Shown here piece by piece: positions 8,299-17,116 of a DNA stretch of 64,000 bases (its first letter is position 1; every line of letters starts with the position of its first letter). The position numbers and the translations under genes were made by a program. The DNA is from JAKZRT01 sp965247915 (GTDB lineage Bacteria > Pseudomonadota > Alphaproteobacteria > Rhodobacterales > Rhodobacteraceae), in NCBI GenBank assembly GCA_965247915.1, contig OZ252048.1, positions 186,001 to 250,000 of the forward strand. The letters are read 5' to 3'. The notes under the pieces are model-generated. The model did no database searches. It was not told the DNA's origin and worked only from the letters and a program-made list of their open reading frames with translations.

Positions 8299-9588
8299 AT
8301 GGCCTTGGATCATGACACCCAGACGGCCACCTATTCGGCCGAGGAAAAGGACCTCTACGAGGTCGCCGAGCTTCCGCCCATGGGGTACGTACCGCGCCAG
8401 ATGTACGCCTGGACGATCCGGCGCGAACGCCATGGCGAGCCCGATCAGGCGTTTCAGATCGAGGTTGTGGACACACCGCGCCCCGACAGCCACGAGGTTC
8501 TGGTCATGGTGATGGCGGCCGGCGTCAATTACAACGGCGTCTGGGCGGGCTTGGGAATTCCGATCAGCCCCTTTGACGTCCACAAGGCCGATTATCACAT
8601 CGCCGGGTCCGACGCTTCGGGCATCGTCTGGGCCGTCGGCGACAAGGTCAAACGCTGGAACGTGGGCGACGAGGTTGTCATTCACTGCAACCAGGACGAC
8701 GGCGACGACGAGCATTGCAACGGCGGCGATCCGATGTTTTCCGAGTCGCAGCGCATCTGGGGCTACGAGACCCCAGACGGGTCGTTTGCCCAATTCACCT
8801 GCGTGCAGGCACAACAGCTGATGCGCCGGCCCCGCCACCTTACCTGGGAAGAAAGCGCCTGTTATACGCTGACGCTGGCCACCGCCTACCGGATGCTTTT
8901 CGGCCACCACCCGCACGAACTGAAACCCGGGCAGAACATTCTGGTCTGGGGTTCCTCGGGCGGCCTCGGGTCCTATGCGATCCAACTGGTGAACACGGCG
9001 GGCGCCAACGCTATCGGCGTGATCTCGGACGAGGGCAAGCGCGACTTTGTCATGGGTCTGGGGGCCAAGGGCGTGATAAACCGGAAAGATTTCAACTGCT
9101 GGGGCCAACTGCCGACCGTCAACACGCCCCAATACGCGACCTGGTTCAAAGAGGCGCGCAAATTCGGCAAGGCGATCTGGAACATCACCGGCAAGGGCGT
9201 GAATGTCGATATGGTGTTCGAACACCCCGGAGAGGCCACGTTCCCGGTCTCGACCTTCGTGGTCAAGCGCGGCGGCATGGTGGTGATCTGCGCGGGCACC
9301 ACCGGGTATAACCTGACCTTCGACGTGCGCTATCTGTGGATGCATCAAAAACGCCTGCAAGGCAGCCACTTCGCGAACCTTAGGCAGGCGAGTGCTGCCA
9401 ACCAGCTGATGCTGGAACGCCGGCTCGACCCCTGCATGTCCGAGGTTTTTCCCTGGGCGGAAATTCCGGCGGCCCACACCAAGATGCGCCGCAACGAACA
9501 CAAGCCCGGCAACATGGCGGTGATGGTTCAGGCCCCCAAGACCGGGCTGCGCACCTTTGAAGATACCATCGAAGCAAGCGGGCTGTGA
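8299..9588 (+). CDS. ccrA: Crotonyl-CoA carboxylase/reductase
   Basis: NADPH-dependent reductive carboxylation of crotonyl-CoA with CO2 to (2S)-ethylmalonyl-CoA, the signature step of the ethylmalonyl-CoA pathway. The 429-residue protein belongs to the medium-chain dehydrogenase/reductase family: GroES-like N-terminus (AGVNYNGVWAGLG, GSDASGIVWAVGD), an Rossmann motif GSSGGLGSYA near 217-226, and the family-specific stretches IWGYETPDGSFAQF and VFEHPGEATFPVS. Full length and without obvious lesion. A GGAG ribosome site sits just ahead of the ATG. The upstream 109 bases (8190-8298) are comparatively AT-rich and probably hold its own promoter. Confidence 0.96.
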   Translation: MALDHDTQTATYSAEEKDLYEVAELPPMGYVPRQMYAWTIRRERHGEPDQAFQIEVVDTPRPDSHEVLVMVMAAGVNYNGVWAGLGIPISPFDVHKADYHIAGSDASGIVWAVGDKVKRWNVGDEVVIHCNQDDGDDEHCNGGDPMFSESQRIWGYETPDGSFAQFTCVQAQQLMRRPRHLTWEESACYTLTLATAYRMLFGHHPHELKPGQNILVWGSSGGLGSYAIQLVNTAGANAIGVISDEGKRDFVMGLGAKGVINRKDFNCWGQLPTVNTPQYATWFKEARKFGKAIWNITGKGVNVDMVFEHPGEATFPVSTFVVKRGGMVVICAGTTGYNLTFDVRYLWMHQKRLQGSHFANLRQASAANQLMLERRLDPCMSEVFPWAEIPAAHTKMRRNEHKPGNMAVMVQAPKTGLRTFEDTIEASGL

Positions 9589-9820
9589 GACCCGCCTTGG
9601 ACGAGAATCACCCGTGATTCGTAGGTTGAAAAAATAACCAGGACCACAACCAGCGGTGGCTCCACTTTGTTAATCTTTGTTCAAGTCTATTGAGTTTCAA
9701 TGCGGTAAAATCCGCCGTACCGCCATTTATGGGGGGTTGAAATCTGCGAATACCGTAAAGGCCCGGCTCGTGATATATTAATAATTAACGTTTTGTTAAC
9801 ACCGGCGTCAGAGGCTGTAT

Positions 9821-10036
9821 ATGTCAAATAACTGGATTCTCGATGTCCTCGCCGACCTGAAGTCATTCGCATTGCGCAACGATCTGCTGTTGCTGGCCGA
9901 GCAATTGGATGACACGACCCTGGTTGCGGCATCCGAGATCGCCTCAAAAGAAGGGGGCGCGCGAAACGCGCTGCAAGCCGATGCCGCTCAGGGTGGAACA
10001 ATTCCTAGAGGATTTGCAAGCCGCAAAAACGCTTGA
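9821..10036 (+). CDS. Small hypothetical protein overlapping luxR start
   Basis: A 71-residue reading frame beginning MSNNWILDVLADLKSFA, followed by DLLLLAEQLDDTTLVAASEIAS. The acidic, helix-forming first 50 residues look conserved in style with small proteins placed directly ahead of luxR genes in roseobacters, as far as I recall; the last 20 residues (after codon 50) overlap the luxR start in another frame and look unselected. The overlap of about 56 bases suggests translational coupling with luxR. The 230 bases upstream are AT-rich (about 9660-9805) and probably contain the promoter. Function unknown. Confidence 0.6.
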   Translation: MSNNWILDVLADLKSFALRNDLLLLAEQLDDTTLVAASEIASKEGGARNALQADAAQGGTIPRGFASRKNA

Positions 10037-10802
10037 CGACATACAGCAACAAGTCACCGGTCTTCGCGATAAACTTGGTATTGCGCATGTAACATACCAT
10101 TGGGTTTCGGGTGACGGCGAGCAATACGGCGGCAACACCTACGACCCGATCTGGATGCAGCGCTATGTCGACCGGGATTATCTGCGGATTGACCCAGTCG
10201 TTCAGGGCTGTTTCCAGCGTTTCCACCCGGTGGACTGGAAGCGCCTTGACTGGAGCTCGCGCGCGGCGCGGGCGTTCCGGAAAGACGCGCTGGATCATGG
10301 GGTCGAAAATCAGGGCTACTCGATCCCGATCCGCGGCCCCAATGGACAGTTTGCGCTGTTTTCGATCTCGCACAGCTGCGATGACGCGACCTGGGCCGAA
10401 TTTACCCAGGAAAACCAGCGCGACCTGATCCTGATCGCGCATTATTTCAACCAGAAGGGCCTCGAGCTCGAACGCGATCGCGTGCCCGAGCCGGTCAAGC
10501 AACTCAGCCCCCGCGAAACCGATGCACTGACATTTTTGGCCATGGGCTATGCGCGCAGTCAGGTGGCCGAGATGCTGGACATTTCCGAACATACCCTGCG
10601 CGCCTACATCGAAAGTGCGAGGTTCAAGGTTGGGGCGCTGAACACGATCCATGCCGTAACCAAGGCGCTGATGAACGGATCGATCGTGGTGGGTGGCAGC
10701 TCGCGGGCGGCACCAGGCGGCTGGTCGAGCAAAGGCACCGTTCCAAGCGCCGGAACCAGCGCCACCGCATTTATCAGAGCCGACGTCAGCGCGGCCGAGT
10801 AA
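9981..10802 (+). CDS. luxR: LuxR-family autoinducer-binding transcriptional regulator
   Basis: A 273-residue quorum-sensing regulator. Residues about 15-165 form the autoinducer-binding domain, with YHWVSGDGEQYGGNTYDPIW, RIDPVVQGCF and the conserved Trp/Tyr/Asp/Gly pattern; residues about 178-238 are the LuxR helix-turn-helix (QLSPRETDALTFLAMGYARS then QVAEMLDISEHTLRAYIESA). The HTH is normally almost at the end of the protein, but here about 37 further Gly/Ser/Ala-rich residues follow the usual terminal IVV, which suggests loss of the ancestral stop. ATG at 9981 begins the domain; a GTG at 9993 is an alternative. The cognate luxI lies downstream but is disrupted by an insertion sequence. Confidence 0.9.
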   Translation: MPLRVEQFLEDLQAAKTLDDIQQQVTGLRDKLGIAHVTYHWVSGDGEQYGGNTYDPIWMQRYVDRDYLRIDPVVQGCFQRFHPVDWKRLDWSSRAARAFRKDALDHGVENQGYSIPIRGPNGQFALFSISHSCDDATWAEFTQENQRDLILIAHYFNQKGLELERDRVPEPVKQLSPRETDALTFLAMGYARSQVAEMLDISEHTLRAYIESARFKVGALNTIHAVTKALMNGSIVVGGSSRAAPGGWSSKGTVPSAGTSATAFIRADVSAAE

Positions 10803-10910
10803 CGTTTCGGAAACCCGACCGCACGGTGGTCTCAGCGTGGCTTAACATTCCAAGTCTAACACTCCGGGTCTCAAACGGATGGTTGGCAAAAGGAATGGAT
10901 GATGTTGCGT

Positions 10911-10918
10911 TATATTTA
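10911..10918. repeat. Target-site duplication, left copy
   Basis: TATATTTA directly abutting the left inverted repeat of the insertion sequence; an identical copy abuts the right end. Eight bases is the duplication length known for IS1595-family elements. Confidence 0.93.
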
Positions 10919-11948
10919 GGCTCAGTTTACGAACTGTATGCATGGCGTGTGATAGCAGCGGCCAAACAGGCTCGCGGCGAGGTCTGTGGTGTAAGTTTGA
11001 TGAGATGAAACCATTGCAGGTAGTTGTCGAGATATTTTGTTGCGATGCCACGGTAGCGGCGCAGGAAATCCTTCAGTTGGCTGTGGCGGCTGTTGACCGT
11101 CTGAATATGAAAGGCGCCCCGGGCCCGTTCGCCGGCTGACAGATTGAGGGCTTCGTGGCGAACGCCCATTGCTGTCGCGCAGGGCGGATAGCCGCGGTGA
11201 CCGTCGGACACCAGCACGATGTCCCTGTCGACGACCGGGCTGATCGCCTGTTTCAGCGTGTCGGCATTAACCACCGGAAGAACCGTGCTGAATGTCGTGC
11301 CATTACGGTCGGCAGCCACTAGAACCGGCACCTGTTCGCACGACAGGCCGCGCTTGCCAGCCTTGCCGCCTCTTTTGCGGGGCTTGCGGTCGAGGGTTCT
11401 CTGTCCCTTGTGGCTCTCCAGAACATAGGTTTCATCGACCTCGACGATCCCTTTGAGCTTTTGCGGGGCCTTCTTTGCAGCCTCCAGAAACCGGTGACGC
11501 CAACGGAATGCCGTGTTGACGGCAAGATTACAGTGATCGGCTGACGCCCGAACCGTTTCTCCCGCAGCCAGGCATCCGCCAAAGGCCAACCATCGGTCTT
11601 TGTAGTGAAGCCCGGACAAGGGCGTGCCGGTAGCGGCGTTGAATGTGCGCCGACAGATCTTGCACTGGTAACGACGCAGGCCCCGTGCCTTGCCCCGTGA
11701 CACCGCACCGGGCTTGCCGCAATGCGGACAGTGCCTATCAGCATCCACCGCAAGTTCGACCGCGGCAAGCGAGGAACCCGACCCTGTCCGCCCTGAAAAT
11801 ACCGCTTCGGCCTCTCTACGCTGTGCAGCGCTGAGGCTGTCTATCCCGGCAAGCCAGCACTGAAATTGTTCATTGTCCATCGACATTCGCTATCTCCCTG
11901 AATCCAAAAAGAACATACCATGAACACATACAGTTCGTAAACTGAGCC
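10919..11948. mobile_element. IS1595-family insertion sequence (1030 bp)
   Basis: Complete element. The 22-base terminal inverted repeats at 10919-10940 (GGCTCAGTTTACGAACTGTA then TG) and 11927-11948 are perfect, begin with GG, and are bordered by identical 8-bp target duplications TATATTTA. It encodes one transposase on the minus strand; the transposase stop codon lies within the left repeat. Intact ends, perfect duplications and an intact transposase point to a recent insertion. It lies inside luxI near its 5' end, with the transposase opposed to luxI, so the transposase transcript does not run into the distal luxI part. Confidence 0.95.
10927..11886 (-). CDS. IS1595-family transposase
   Basis: A 319-residue transposase with the ISXO2-like layout. 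An N-terminal zinc ribbon (CPHCGKPG then CKICRRTFNAATGTPL, about residues 53-93) precedes the DDE catalytic domain: GIVEVDETYVLE near 145 (first Asp), LVSDGHRGYPP near 226 (second Asp) and VNSRHSQLKDFLRRYRG near 262, where the third position is Asn/His as in the DD(E/N)K-like groups. The ATG at 11886 is supported by AGGGAG seven bases upstream. No frameshift or stop is visible, so the protein is probably active. Confidence 0.95.
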   Translation of the reverse strand: MSMDNEQFQCWLAGIDSLSAAQRREAEAVFSGRTGSGSSLAAVELAVDADRHCPHCGKPGAVSRGKARGLRRYQCKICRRTFNAATGTPLSGLHYKDRWLAFGGCLAAGETVRASADHCNLAVNTAFRWRHRFLEAAKKAPQKLKGIVEVDETYVLESHKGQRTLDRKPRKRGGKAGKRGLSCEQVPVLVAADRNGTTFSTVLPVVNADTLKQAISPVVDRDIVLVSDGHRGYPPCATAMGVRHEALNLSAGERARGAFHIQTVNSRHSQLKDFLRRYRGIATKYLDNYLQWFHLIKLTPQTSPRACLAAAITRHAYSS

Positions 11949-11956
11949 TATATTTA
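11949..11956. repeat. Target-site duplication, right copy
   Basis: TATATTTA directly following the right inverted repeat; it continues in frame into the luxI body (TAT ATT TAC GGC), which proves that the element landed within codons 4-6 of luxI. Confidence 0.93.
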
Positions 11957-12627
11957 CGGCACGGACCTCGACGCATATCCGCGATTGAAAACGACGATGT
12001 TTCGCGACCGGGCGGCGCAGTTCGGCGACCGGCTGGGGTGGGATGTGTCGGTCGATGCCGAGGGGTTCGAGCGCGACGAATACGACGCGATGAACCCGCT
12101 TTATGTGATCTGGCAAAAGCCCGACGGAACCCACGGCGGGTCGATGCGGTTTCTGCCCACGACCGGCCCGACTATGGCGCGCGATCACTTCGCCAATCTG
12201 CAAGGCAATGGCGATATCCGCAGCCCGTTCATCTGGGAATCGACCCGCTTTTGCCTGGCCCCGGCGGGCGACAGCCGGATCGCCGCCGCGGTGATGTTGG
12301 GGGCCGCCGAACTGATGCGCGCATTTTCACTGGACTTTATCCTGGGCATTTTTGATGCGCGCATGGTGCGGATCTACCGCAAGGCCGGGATCCCGCCCGA
12401 GGTGCTGGGCAGCGCCGGTCAGGGGCGGAACAGGATCTCGCTTGGCCTCTGGCCCTATTCCGATCACTCGCGGCTGATGCTGCGGCGCGGCGCGGGCGTG
12501 TCATCGGACCTTTCCGAGGCCTGGTTCGCCCGGTCATTCGGCTATCTGCCGCGCCCCCAACTTGCTGCGGCAAACCGCGCCGCCTGAGCGCTTCGCATTC
12601 GCGCATATTGCTTCTAGGGTGCGGGCC

Positions 12628-14163
12628 ATGCCCGCGCCGCAACTGCAATTTTCCGAAGATCAGGCCGAGGCCTACGACCGCGTGGCCGAGATGCTGCGCG
12701 CCCAGGGCGTTGACCTGGACGCGGGCGCCACGACACCGGCGACCGAGGTCGGCGAACGGGTGATGGCGGTGGTCGGGCGGGCCGGGTCGGGCAAAACGAT
12801 GCTTTTGGCCGAGCTTTACCGGGCCCTGCGCGAAGCGGGCGTCGATATCATCTCGCCCGACTACGAGGGCCGGCGGCGGCGCGACCGGCGCAGCCTGGCG
12901 ATTCTGGCCCCAACCAACAAGGCCGCCAGCGTTCTGCGCGGTTACGGCGTGCCCGCAACCACGATCCACCGCATCCTCTACACGCCGGTCTACGACCCCG
13001 AATACGAAAAAATCGCCGAATGGCTGGTCGGCCGTGGCGACCGGCCCACGGTCAAGGGCCTGACCGACGCAGCACTTGACCGGGCCAAGGCGTTTTACGA
13101 AAACCACGCCTCGGTTCCCGGCGCTTTGGCGGCGGCGGGGCTCAGGGGGTCGGATTTCATCACCGGCTGGAAGCGCCGCGACGAGGCGCTGGACATTGGC
13201 TTCGTCGACGAAGGCTCGATGCTCGACCAGGCGCAACTGGATGATCTGAAAGAGATATTTCCGACGCTCCTGATGTTCGGCGACCCCGCGCAACTGGCCC
13301 CCGTGGGCGCGTCGGGCGAGATGGTGTTCGACCAGCTGCCGGTGCCCGCGCGGGCCGAACTGGCGCGCATTCACCGGCAGGAGGACGACAACCCGATCCT
13401 CGATCTGGCCCATGCGCTGGGCGACCCTGCCTTGGGCTTTGAGGATTTCGAGCGGATGGTCGAGGCGCTCGCGCGCGACGATGATCGCGTGCAGGTGGCA
13501 CCCCGCGTTTCGGCCACGATGATGGCGCGGTCGCCGGTGCTGGTCTGGCGCAACGCCACGCGGGTGCGGCTGATCGCGGCTTTTCGCGCCGCCTACGGTG
13601 CCCCGGCCGACGCGCTCTTGCCCGGCGAGCCGCTGATCTGCGACGGCGTCGAGCTGCCGCTCAAGCACCGGCGCAAGCGCATCGATCTCGAGGCACGCGG
13701 CCTGATCAAGGGCGCGCAGGTGGTCTATCTGGGACCGGGCCGCAAACCGGGGTTTTCGCGGCTTCACGTTTTCGGCGCGCAAGACCCGCAGATCTCGGCC
13801 GCCTCGATCGTCAAGATCGAAGCCCCCGGCGAGGCCGAGCCGTTCATCCCCTATGCCGCCAACATGGGCGCAATGTTTCTGCATGGCGCGGCGGTGACCA
13901 TTCACAAGGCGCAGGGGTCGCAATGGCCCGAGGTCCAGCTTTTCGCGCCCGACATCTATGCGGCGGCCAGATCGGGGCGGATCGAGGCCGGGCTGCCGTT
14001 GTGGAAACGGCTGGCTTACGTGGCGATCACCCGGGCCGAGACCCGGCTGCATTGGGTGACCCGGTATCGCCTTGGCCGCCCCGAAGCCGCACTTGGCACC
14101 GACGATCTGGTCGCGCCGAAAGCCGAGCTGACGTTTCATACCGACGACGCGCTCCAGGAATGA
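12628..14163 (+). CDS. RecD-like ATP-dependent DNA helicase
   Basis: A 511-residue superfamily 1B helicase. Visible motifs: Walker A VVGRAGSGKTMLL (about 49-61), motif Ia LAPTNKAASVLRGYG, Walker B-like IGFVDEGSML, motif III FGDPAQLAPVG, the HRQ motif IHRQEDDNPIL, and near the C-terminus the UvrD_C_2 segment TIHKAQGSQWPEV and YVAITRAETRLHWV. This is the AAA_30 plus UvrD_C_2 arrangement of stand-alone RecD-type proteins, about the usual length; no RecB or RecC genes accompany it. ATG at 12628 was chosen because the family N-terminus begins there. Acts on DNA in the cytoplasm; exact role unknown. Confidence 0.88.
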   Translation: MPAPQLQFSEDQAEAYDRVAEMLRAQGVDLDAGATTPATEVGERVMAVVGRAGSGKTMLLAELYRALREAGVDIISPDYEGRRRRDRRSLAILAPTNKAASVLRGYGVPATTIHRILYTPVYDPEYEKIAEWLVGRGDRPTVKGLTDAALDRAKAFYENHASVPGALAAAGLRGSDFITGWKRRDEALDIGFVDEGSMLDQAQLDDLKEIFPTLLMFGDPAQLAPVGASGEMVFDQLPVPARAELARIHRQEDDNPILDLAHALGDPALGFEDFERMVEALARDDDRVQVAPRVSATMMARSPVLVWRNATRVRLIAAFRAAYGAPADALLPGEPLICDGVELPLKHRRKRIDLEARGLIKGAQVVYLGPGRKPGFSRLHVFGAQDPQISAASIVKIEAPGEAEPFIPYAANMGAMFLHGAAVTIHKAQGSQWPEVQLFAPDIYAAARSGRIEAGLPLWKRLAYVAITRAETRLHWVTRYRLGRPEAALGTDDLVAPKAELTFHTDDALQE

Positions 14164-14171
14164 AAGCCGGC

Positions 14172-14930
14172 TCAGCCGCGCAGATAGGTGAATATCGTCG
14201 AGGCGCCCCAACCGGCCAGAATGGCGATCGCCAGCGACAGAAGCCCGTAATAAAGCGGCTGTTCGTGGGCGAGGTTGAAGATCCAGCGCTCGAGACCGAC
14301 CTTGCGAACGTTGATCGTGGTGACATGCTCGTCGATCACGCGACCGTCGCGGGTCAAAAGGATACGGGTCTTGTAATCGCCCTCGGTCAGATTGGCCGGC
14401 AGGGCGACGGCGGCGCGAAACAGCGTCTCTTCGGTCAGGATGACCTGACCTTCAAGCACCTGATACAGCCCCGCCGCTTGCCGGATGCGGATCAGCGCCT
14501 CGGTAAAGCTGTCGGCGTCGGCGATGGTCATCGGCGCGCCGACCGACCGGATCGCGCGCGGGATCGACACCTTGTGGCGCAGGTCTTCGATGTCTTTGAG
14601 AACCTCGACAAAGGGCGCGGTGGTGGCGATGGCGTAAAACGACGGGGCCGCGTCAACCTCGACGCTATCGGTGTTGACCCAGATACCGGCGCGCTTTGCC
14701 TTGCGCCGCACCATGACCGGCTCCGACGGGCCGACCACGGCGATAATCACCTGCAACGGGCCTGCGTCGGGTGGCGGGGCCTCGCGTTTGACCGCGCCAA
14801 AGATCAGAATTTCCGAACCATCGAAATTCGCGGTGATCGACACACGGCTTTGGCTGAGACCAGCGACAACTTCCTCACCGGCAGCAGCGGGCAGCGCCAA
14901 AAGTAAGAGGGCGAAGGCAAAGCGGATCAT
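14172..14930 (-). CDS. TIGR02186-family (Alph_Pro_TM) membrane-anchored protein
   Basis: A 252-residue protein with a signal peptide (MIRFAFALLLLALPAAAGEE), a large external part containing VVAGLSQSRVSITANFDGSE and a single C-terminal membrane segment (YYGLLSLAIAILAGWGASTIF). This is the layout of the alphaproteobacterial Alph_Pro_TM family, whose genes accompany TauE/SafE exporters. Its ATG overlaps the stop of that exporter gene by ATGA, so both are made from one transcript and may form one export unit for sulfur compounds. Function is not established in the family. Confidence 0.82.
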   Translation of the reverse strand: MIRFAFALLLLALPAAAGEEVVAGLSQSRVSITANFDGSEILIFGAVKREAPPPDAGPLQVIIAVVGPSEPVMVRRKAKRAGIWVNTDSVEVDAAPSFYAIATTAPFVEVLKDIEDLRHKVSIPRAIRSVGAPMTIADADSFTEALIRIRQAAGLYQVLEGQVILTEETLFRAAVALPANLTEGDYKTRILLTRDGRVIDEHVTTINVRKVGLERWIFNLAHEQPLYYGLLSLAIAILAGWGASTIFTYLRG

Positions 14931-15847
14931 CTGTGGCCCCCCGCAGCACCCAGAGAATAAATCTCGGACGGCATAACCAACAGGTCGAACGCCAGCTTGC
15001 CACAGATCGCCAGCACCAGCCCGGCCAGCAGAATACGCAGCTGTTCGGCCTTCATCTTGACGCCGATGCGGGTGCCGACCTGGGCCCCAACGACGCCGCC
15101 GATCAGCAACAGTACCGCCAGCATCATATCGACGGTAAAGTTCGTCGTGGCGTGCAACAGCGTGGTAAAGGCGGTCACGAAGATGATCTGAAACAGCGAC
15201 GTGCCGATCACCACTTTGGTGGGCATGCCGAGGACATAGATCATCGCCGGCACCATGATGAACCCGCCGCCGACCCCCATGATCGCGGCCAGCACCCCGA
15301 CCAGCATGCCTACCACCACCGGCGGCATCACCGAAATATACAGACCCGAGGTGCGAAACCGCATCTTGAACGGCAGTGCATGGATCCAGGTGTGCTTTTT
15401 GCGCGTTGGCAACGCGCCGGTTTTCCGCGTCCGGCGCAGCGCCCGCAGGCTCTCGATGAACATCAGCCCGCCGATCAGCCCAAGAAAGACGACGTAACAC
15501 AGCTTGACCAGCAGATCGACCTGGCCTTGGGCTTTGAGAAAATTGAAAAGCAAGACGCCAAGGGCGGCCCCGATCAGGCCGCCGACCAGCAGGACGCCTC
15601 CCATTTTCAGGTCAACCGTCTTGCGCCGGAAATGCGCCAGCACCCCGGAAAACGACGACGCGACGATCTGGTTGGCCTCAGTGGCCACCGCCACCGCCGG
15701 CGGGATGCCAATGAAAAACAGCAGCGGCGTCATCAAAAACCCGCCGCCGACGCCGAACATGCCCGAAAGCACACCCACCATACCGCCAAGGCCGAGCAAC
15801 AGGAAAGCGTTGACGGAGACCTCGGCTATGGGAAGGTAAATCTGCAT
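14927..15847 (-). CDS. Sulfite exporter TauE/SafE family protein
   Basis: A 306-residue polytopic inner-membrane protein with two homologous halves, each with the glycine-rich signature: GVLSGMFGVGGGFLMTP near 25-41 and GVLAAIMGVGGGFIMVP near 185-201. About eight hydrophobic segments are visible, separated by a basic loop (RALRRTRKTGALPTRKKH). Family members export sulfite, sulfoacetate or similar organosulfur anions. ATG at 15847 starts the first membrane-proximal segment. It is the first gene of a two-gene operon with the Alph_Pro_TM protein. Confidence 0.9.
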   Translation of the reverse strand: MQIYLPIAEVSVNAFLLLGLGGMVGVLSGMFGVGGGFLMTPLLFFIGIPPAVAVATEANQIVASSFSGVLAHFRRKTVDLKMGGVLLVGGLIGAALGVLLFNFLKAQGQVDLLVKLCYVVFLGLIGGLMFIESLRALRRTRKTGALPTRKKHTWIHALPFKMRFRTSGLYISVMPPVVVGMLVGVLAAIMGVGGGFIMVPAMIYVLGMPTKVVIGTSLFQIIFVTAFTTLLHATTNFTVDMMLAVLLLIGGVVGAQVGTRIGVKMKAEQLRILLAGLVLAICGKLAFDLLVMPSEIYSLGAAGGHR

Positions 15848-16180
15848 GGGGTGTGGTCCGGGGGCGTTTAGTGCGCCCCCCATAACGGATGCCGCGCAGG
15901 GATAACAGGTCCAATCCTGCGGCAAATCGGATTGAATGTTGCCCGATGCCAATCAGCCGCCGAGGTTGCCGCGCCGGGTGCCAGGAAGCGGGGTTATTTC
16001 GCCGGCCGTGGCCCCGGCACCATTCGGTCGCGGCGCAGCGCCGAGACCGGCGCGCGCTCGCTTGCGTCCAGATCCGCGGAATATGCGTTCAACTTGATTT
16101 TCTTGGTGACATACTGACCATTTTGCACTCTCAATCCTTTGGCAAAACGCGGTAATGGAATGGCGCGACAGGAGAAGAAA
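15848..16180. other. Intergenic region between exporter and arginase genes
   Basis: This 333-base stretch separates divergent genes and must hold two promoters. Only an AT-richer patch at about 16080-16140 just ahead of the arginase pseudogene was noticed. No RNA gene, repeat or convincing coding sequence was recognised. Confidence 0.5.
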
Positions 16181-17105
16181 ATGGCCCGGATCGAACTTGT
16201 TGGTGTGCCCATGGACAGCGGCAAGCGCCGCCGCGGCTGTGTCATGGGCCCCGAGGCCTACCGCGTGGCCGGGCTGGCCGACGAACTCGCGAACCTGGGC
16301 CACGATATCGCCGACATCGGCGATGTCGCACCCGCCGCCTTGCAACCGGTTCCCGAAGATGCGCCCGAGGTCTTTGCGCTGGCCGAAAACGTCGCCTGGA
16401 CCCGGGCGCTGGCCGAGGTCGCCGAGGCGGCGGTGGCGCGCGCGATGCCGATCTTCATGGGCGGCGACCACGCGCTGTCGCTGGGCACTGTCTCGGGCGT
16501 CGCCAAAGCGGCTGCGGCGGCGGGACGCGCCCAATATGTGCTCTGGCTCGACGCGCATTCCGACTTTCACACACTGGCCCTCGTCGCCCTCGGGCAACGT
16601 CCACGGCACGCCGCTGGCCTACATCGCCGGGCGGGCCGGGTTTCCGGGGTTTCCGCAGGTGAGCGCACCGGTGCAGGACGAACAGATCGGCCTCATCGGG
16701 CTGCGCTAGGTGGACGCGACCGAAAGAAAGGCGCTTGCCGCCAGCCCGTGCTTTGCCCACGACATGCGCGACATCGACGAAAACGGCATCTCGGCGCCGC
16801 TGCGCGAGTTTCTGGCCCGCGTCAAGGCCGCTGACGGCGCACTGCACGGATCGCTGGACGTCGATTTCCTCGACCCTGCGATTGCCCCTGCCGTGGGCAC
16901 CACCGTGCCGGGCGGCGCCACCTTCCGCGAAGCGCATCTGGTCATGGAGATCCTTTCCGACAGCGGCTTGGTGACCTCGCTTGACCTGGTCGAACTGAAC
17001 CCGTTTCTTGACGAACGCGGCCGCACCGCGTCGCTTATGGTCGATTTGACCGCCTCGCTTCTGGGCCGCCGGGTCTTCGACCGCCCGACCCGCGCCTACG
17101 TGTAA
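16181..17105 (+). pseudogene. Arginase, inactivated by a frameshift and an in-frame stop
   Basis: Arginase hydrolyses arginine to ornithine and urea. The sequence starts well (CAGGAGAAG ribosome site, MARIELVGVPMDSGKRRRGC, GGDHALSLG, LDAHSDFHTL) but one extra C in a CCC run at 16578-16580 shifts the frame; the correct continuation SPSGNVHGTPLAYIAG lies in the next frame. In that frame a TAG at 16707-16709 stands where a serine is expected (GLR-stop-VDATERKAL), after which the gene continues cleanly: SLDVDFLDPAIAPAVGTT, GGATFREAHLVME, LVELNPFLDERGRTA. All manganese ligands (DHALS, DAHSD, DVDFLDP) survive, so the lesions are recent. Next gene is an intact ornithine cyclodeaminase. Confidence 0.9.
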
Positions 17106-17116
17106 GGAGCCCGCCG

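Larger units (their letters stand above)
10902..12587 (+). pseudogene. luxI: luxI-type acyl-homoserine-lactone synthase, disrupted by IS1595-family element
   Basis: Joining 10902-10910 to 11949-12587, that is, removing the element and one target copy, restores an uninterrupted 215-residue LuxI. Its N-terminus becomes MLRYIYGTDLDAYPRLK and places Arg24, Phe28 and Trp34 at their canonical positions; ERDEYD, GGSMRFLPTT and WESTRFCLAP supply the other conserved acidic and arginine residues for S-adenosylmethionine and acyl-carrier binding. A second in-frame ATG lies one codon upstream at 10899 with AAGGA before it. In the present sequence translation from the native start stops after MMLRYI at a TAG formed by the element end. 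The distal part has an internal ATG at 11997 (Met20) but no visible ribosome site. Confidence 0.93.

Noticed and set aside
10803..10898. Search for a lux box between luxR and luxI.
   Set aside because: No 18-20 base dyad of good quality was found in the 96 bases between the genes.
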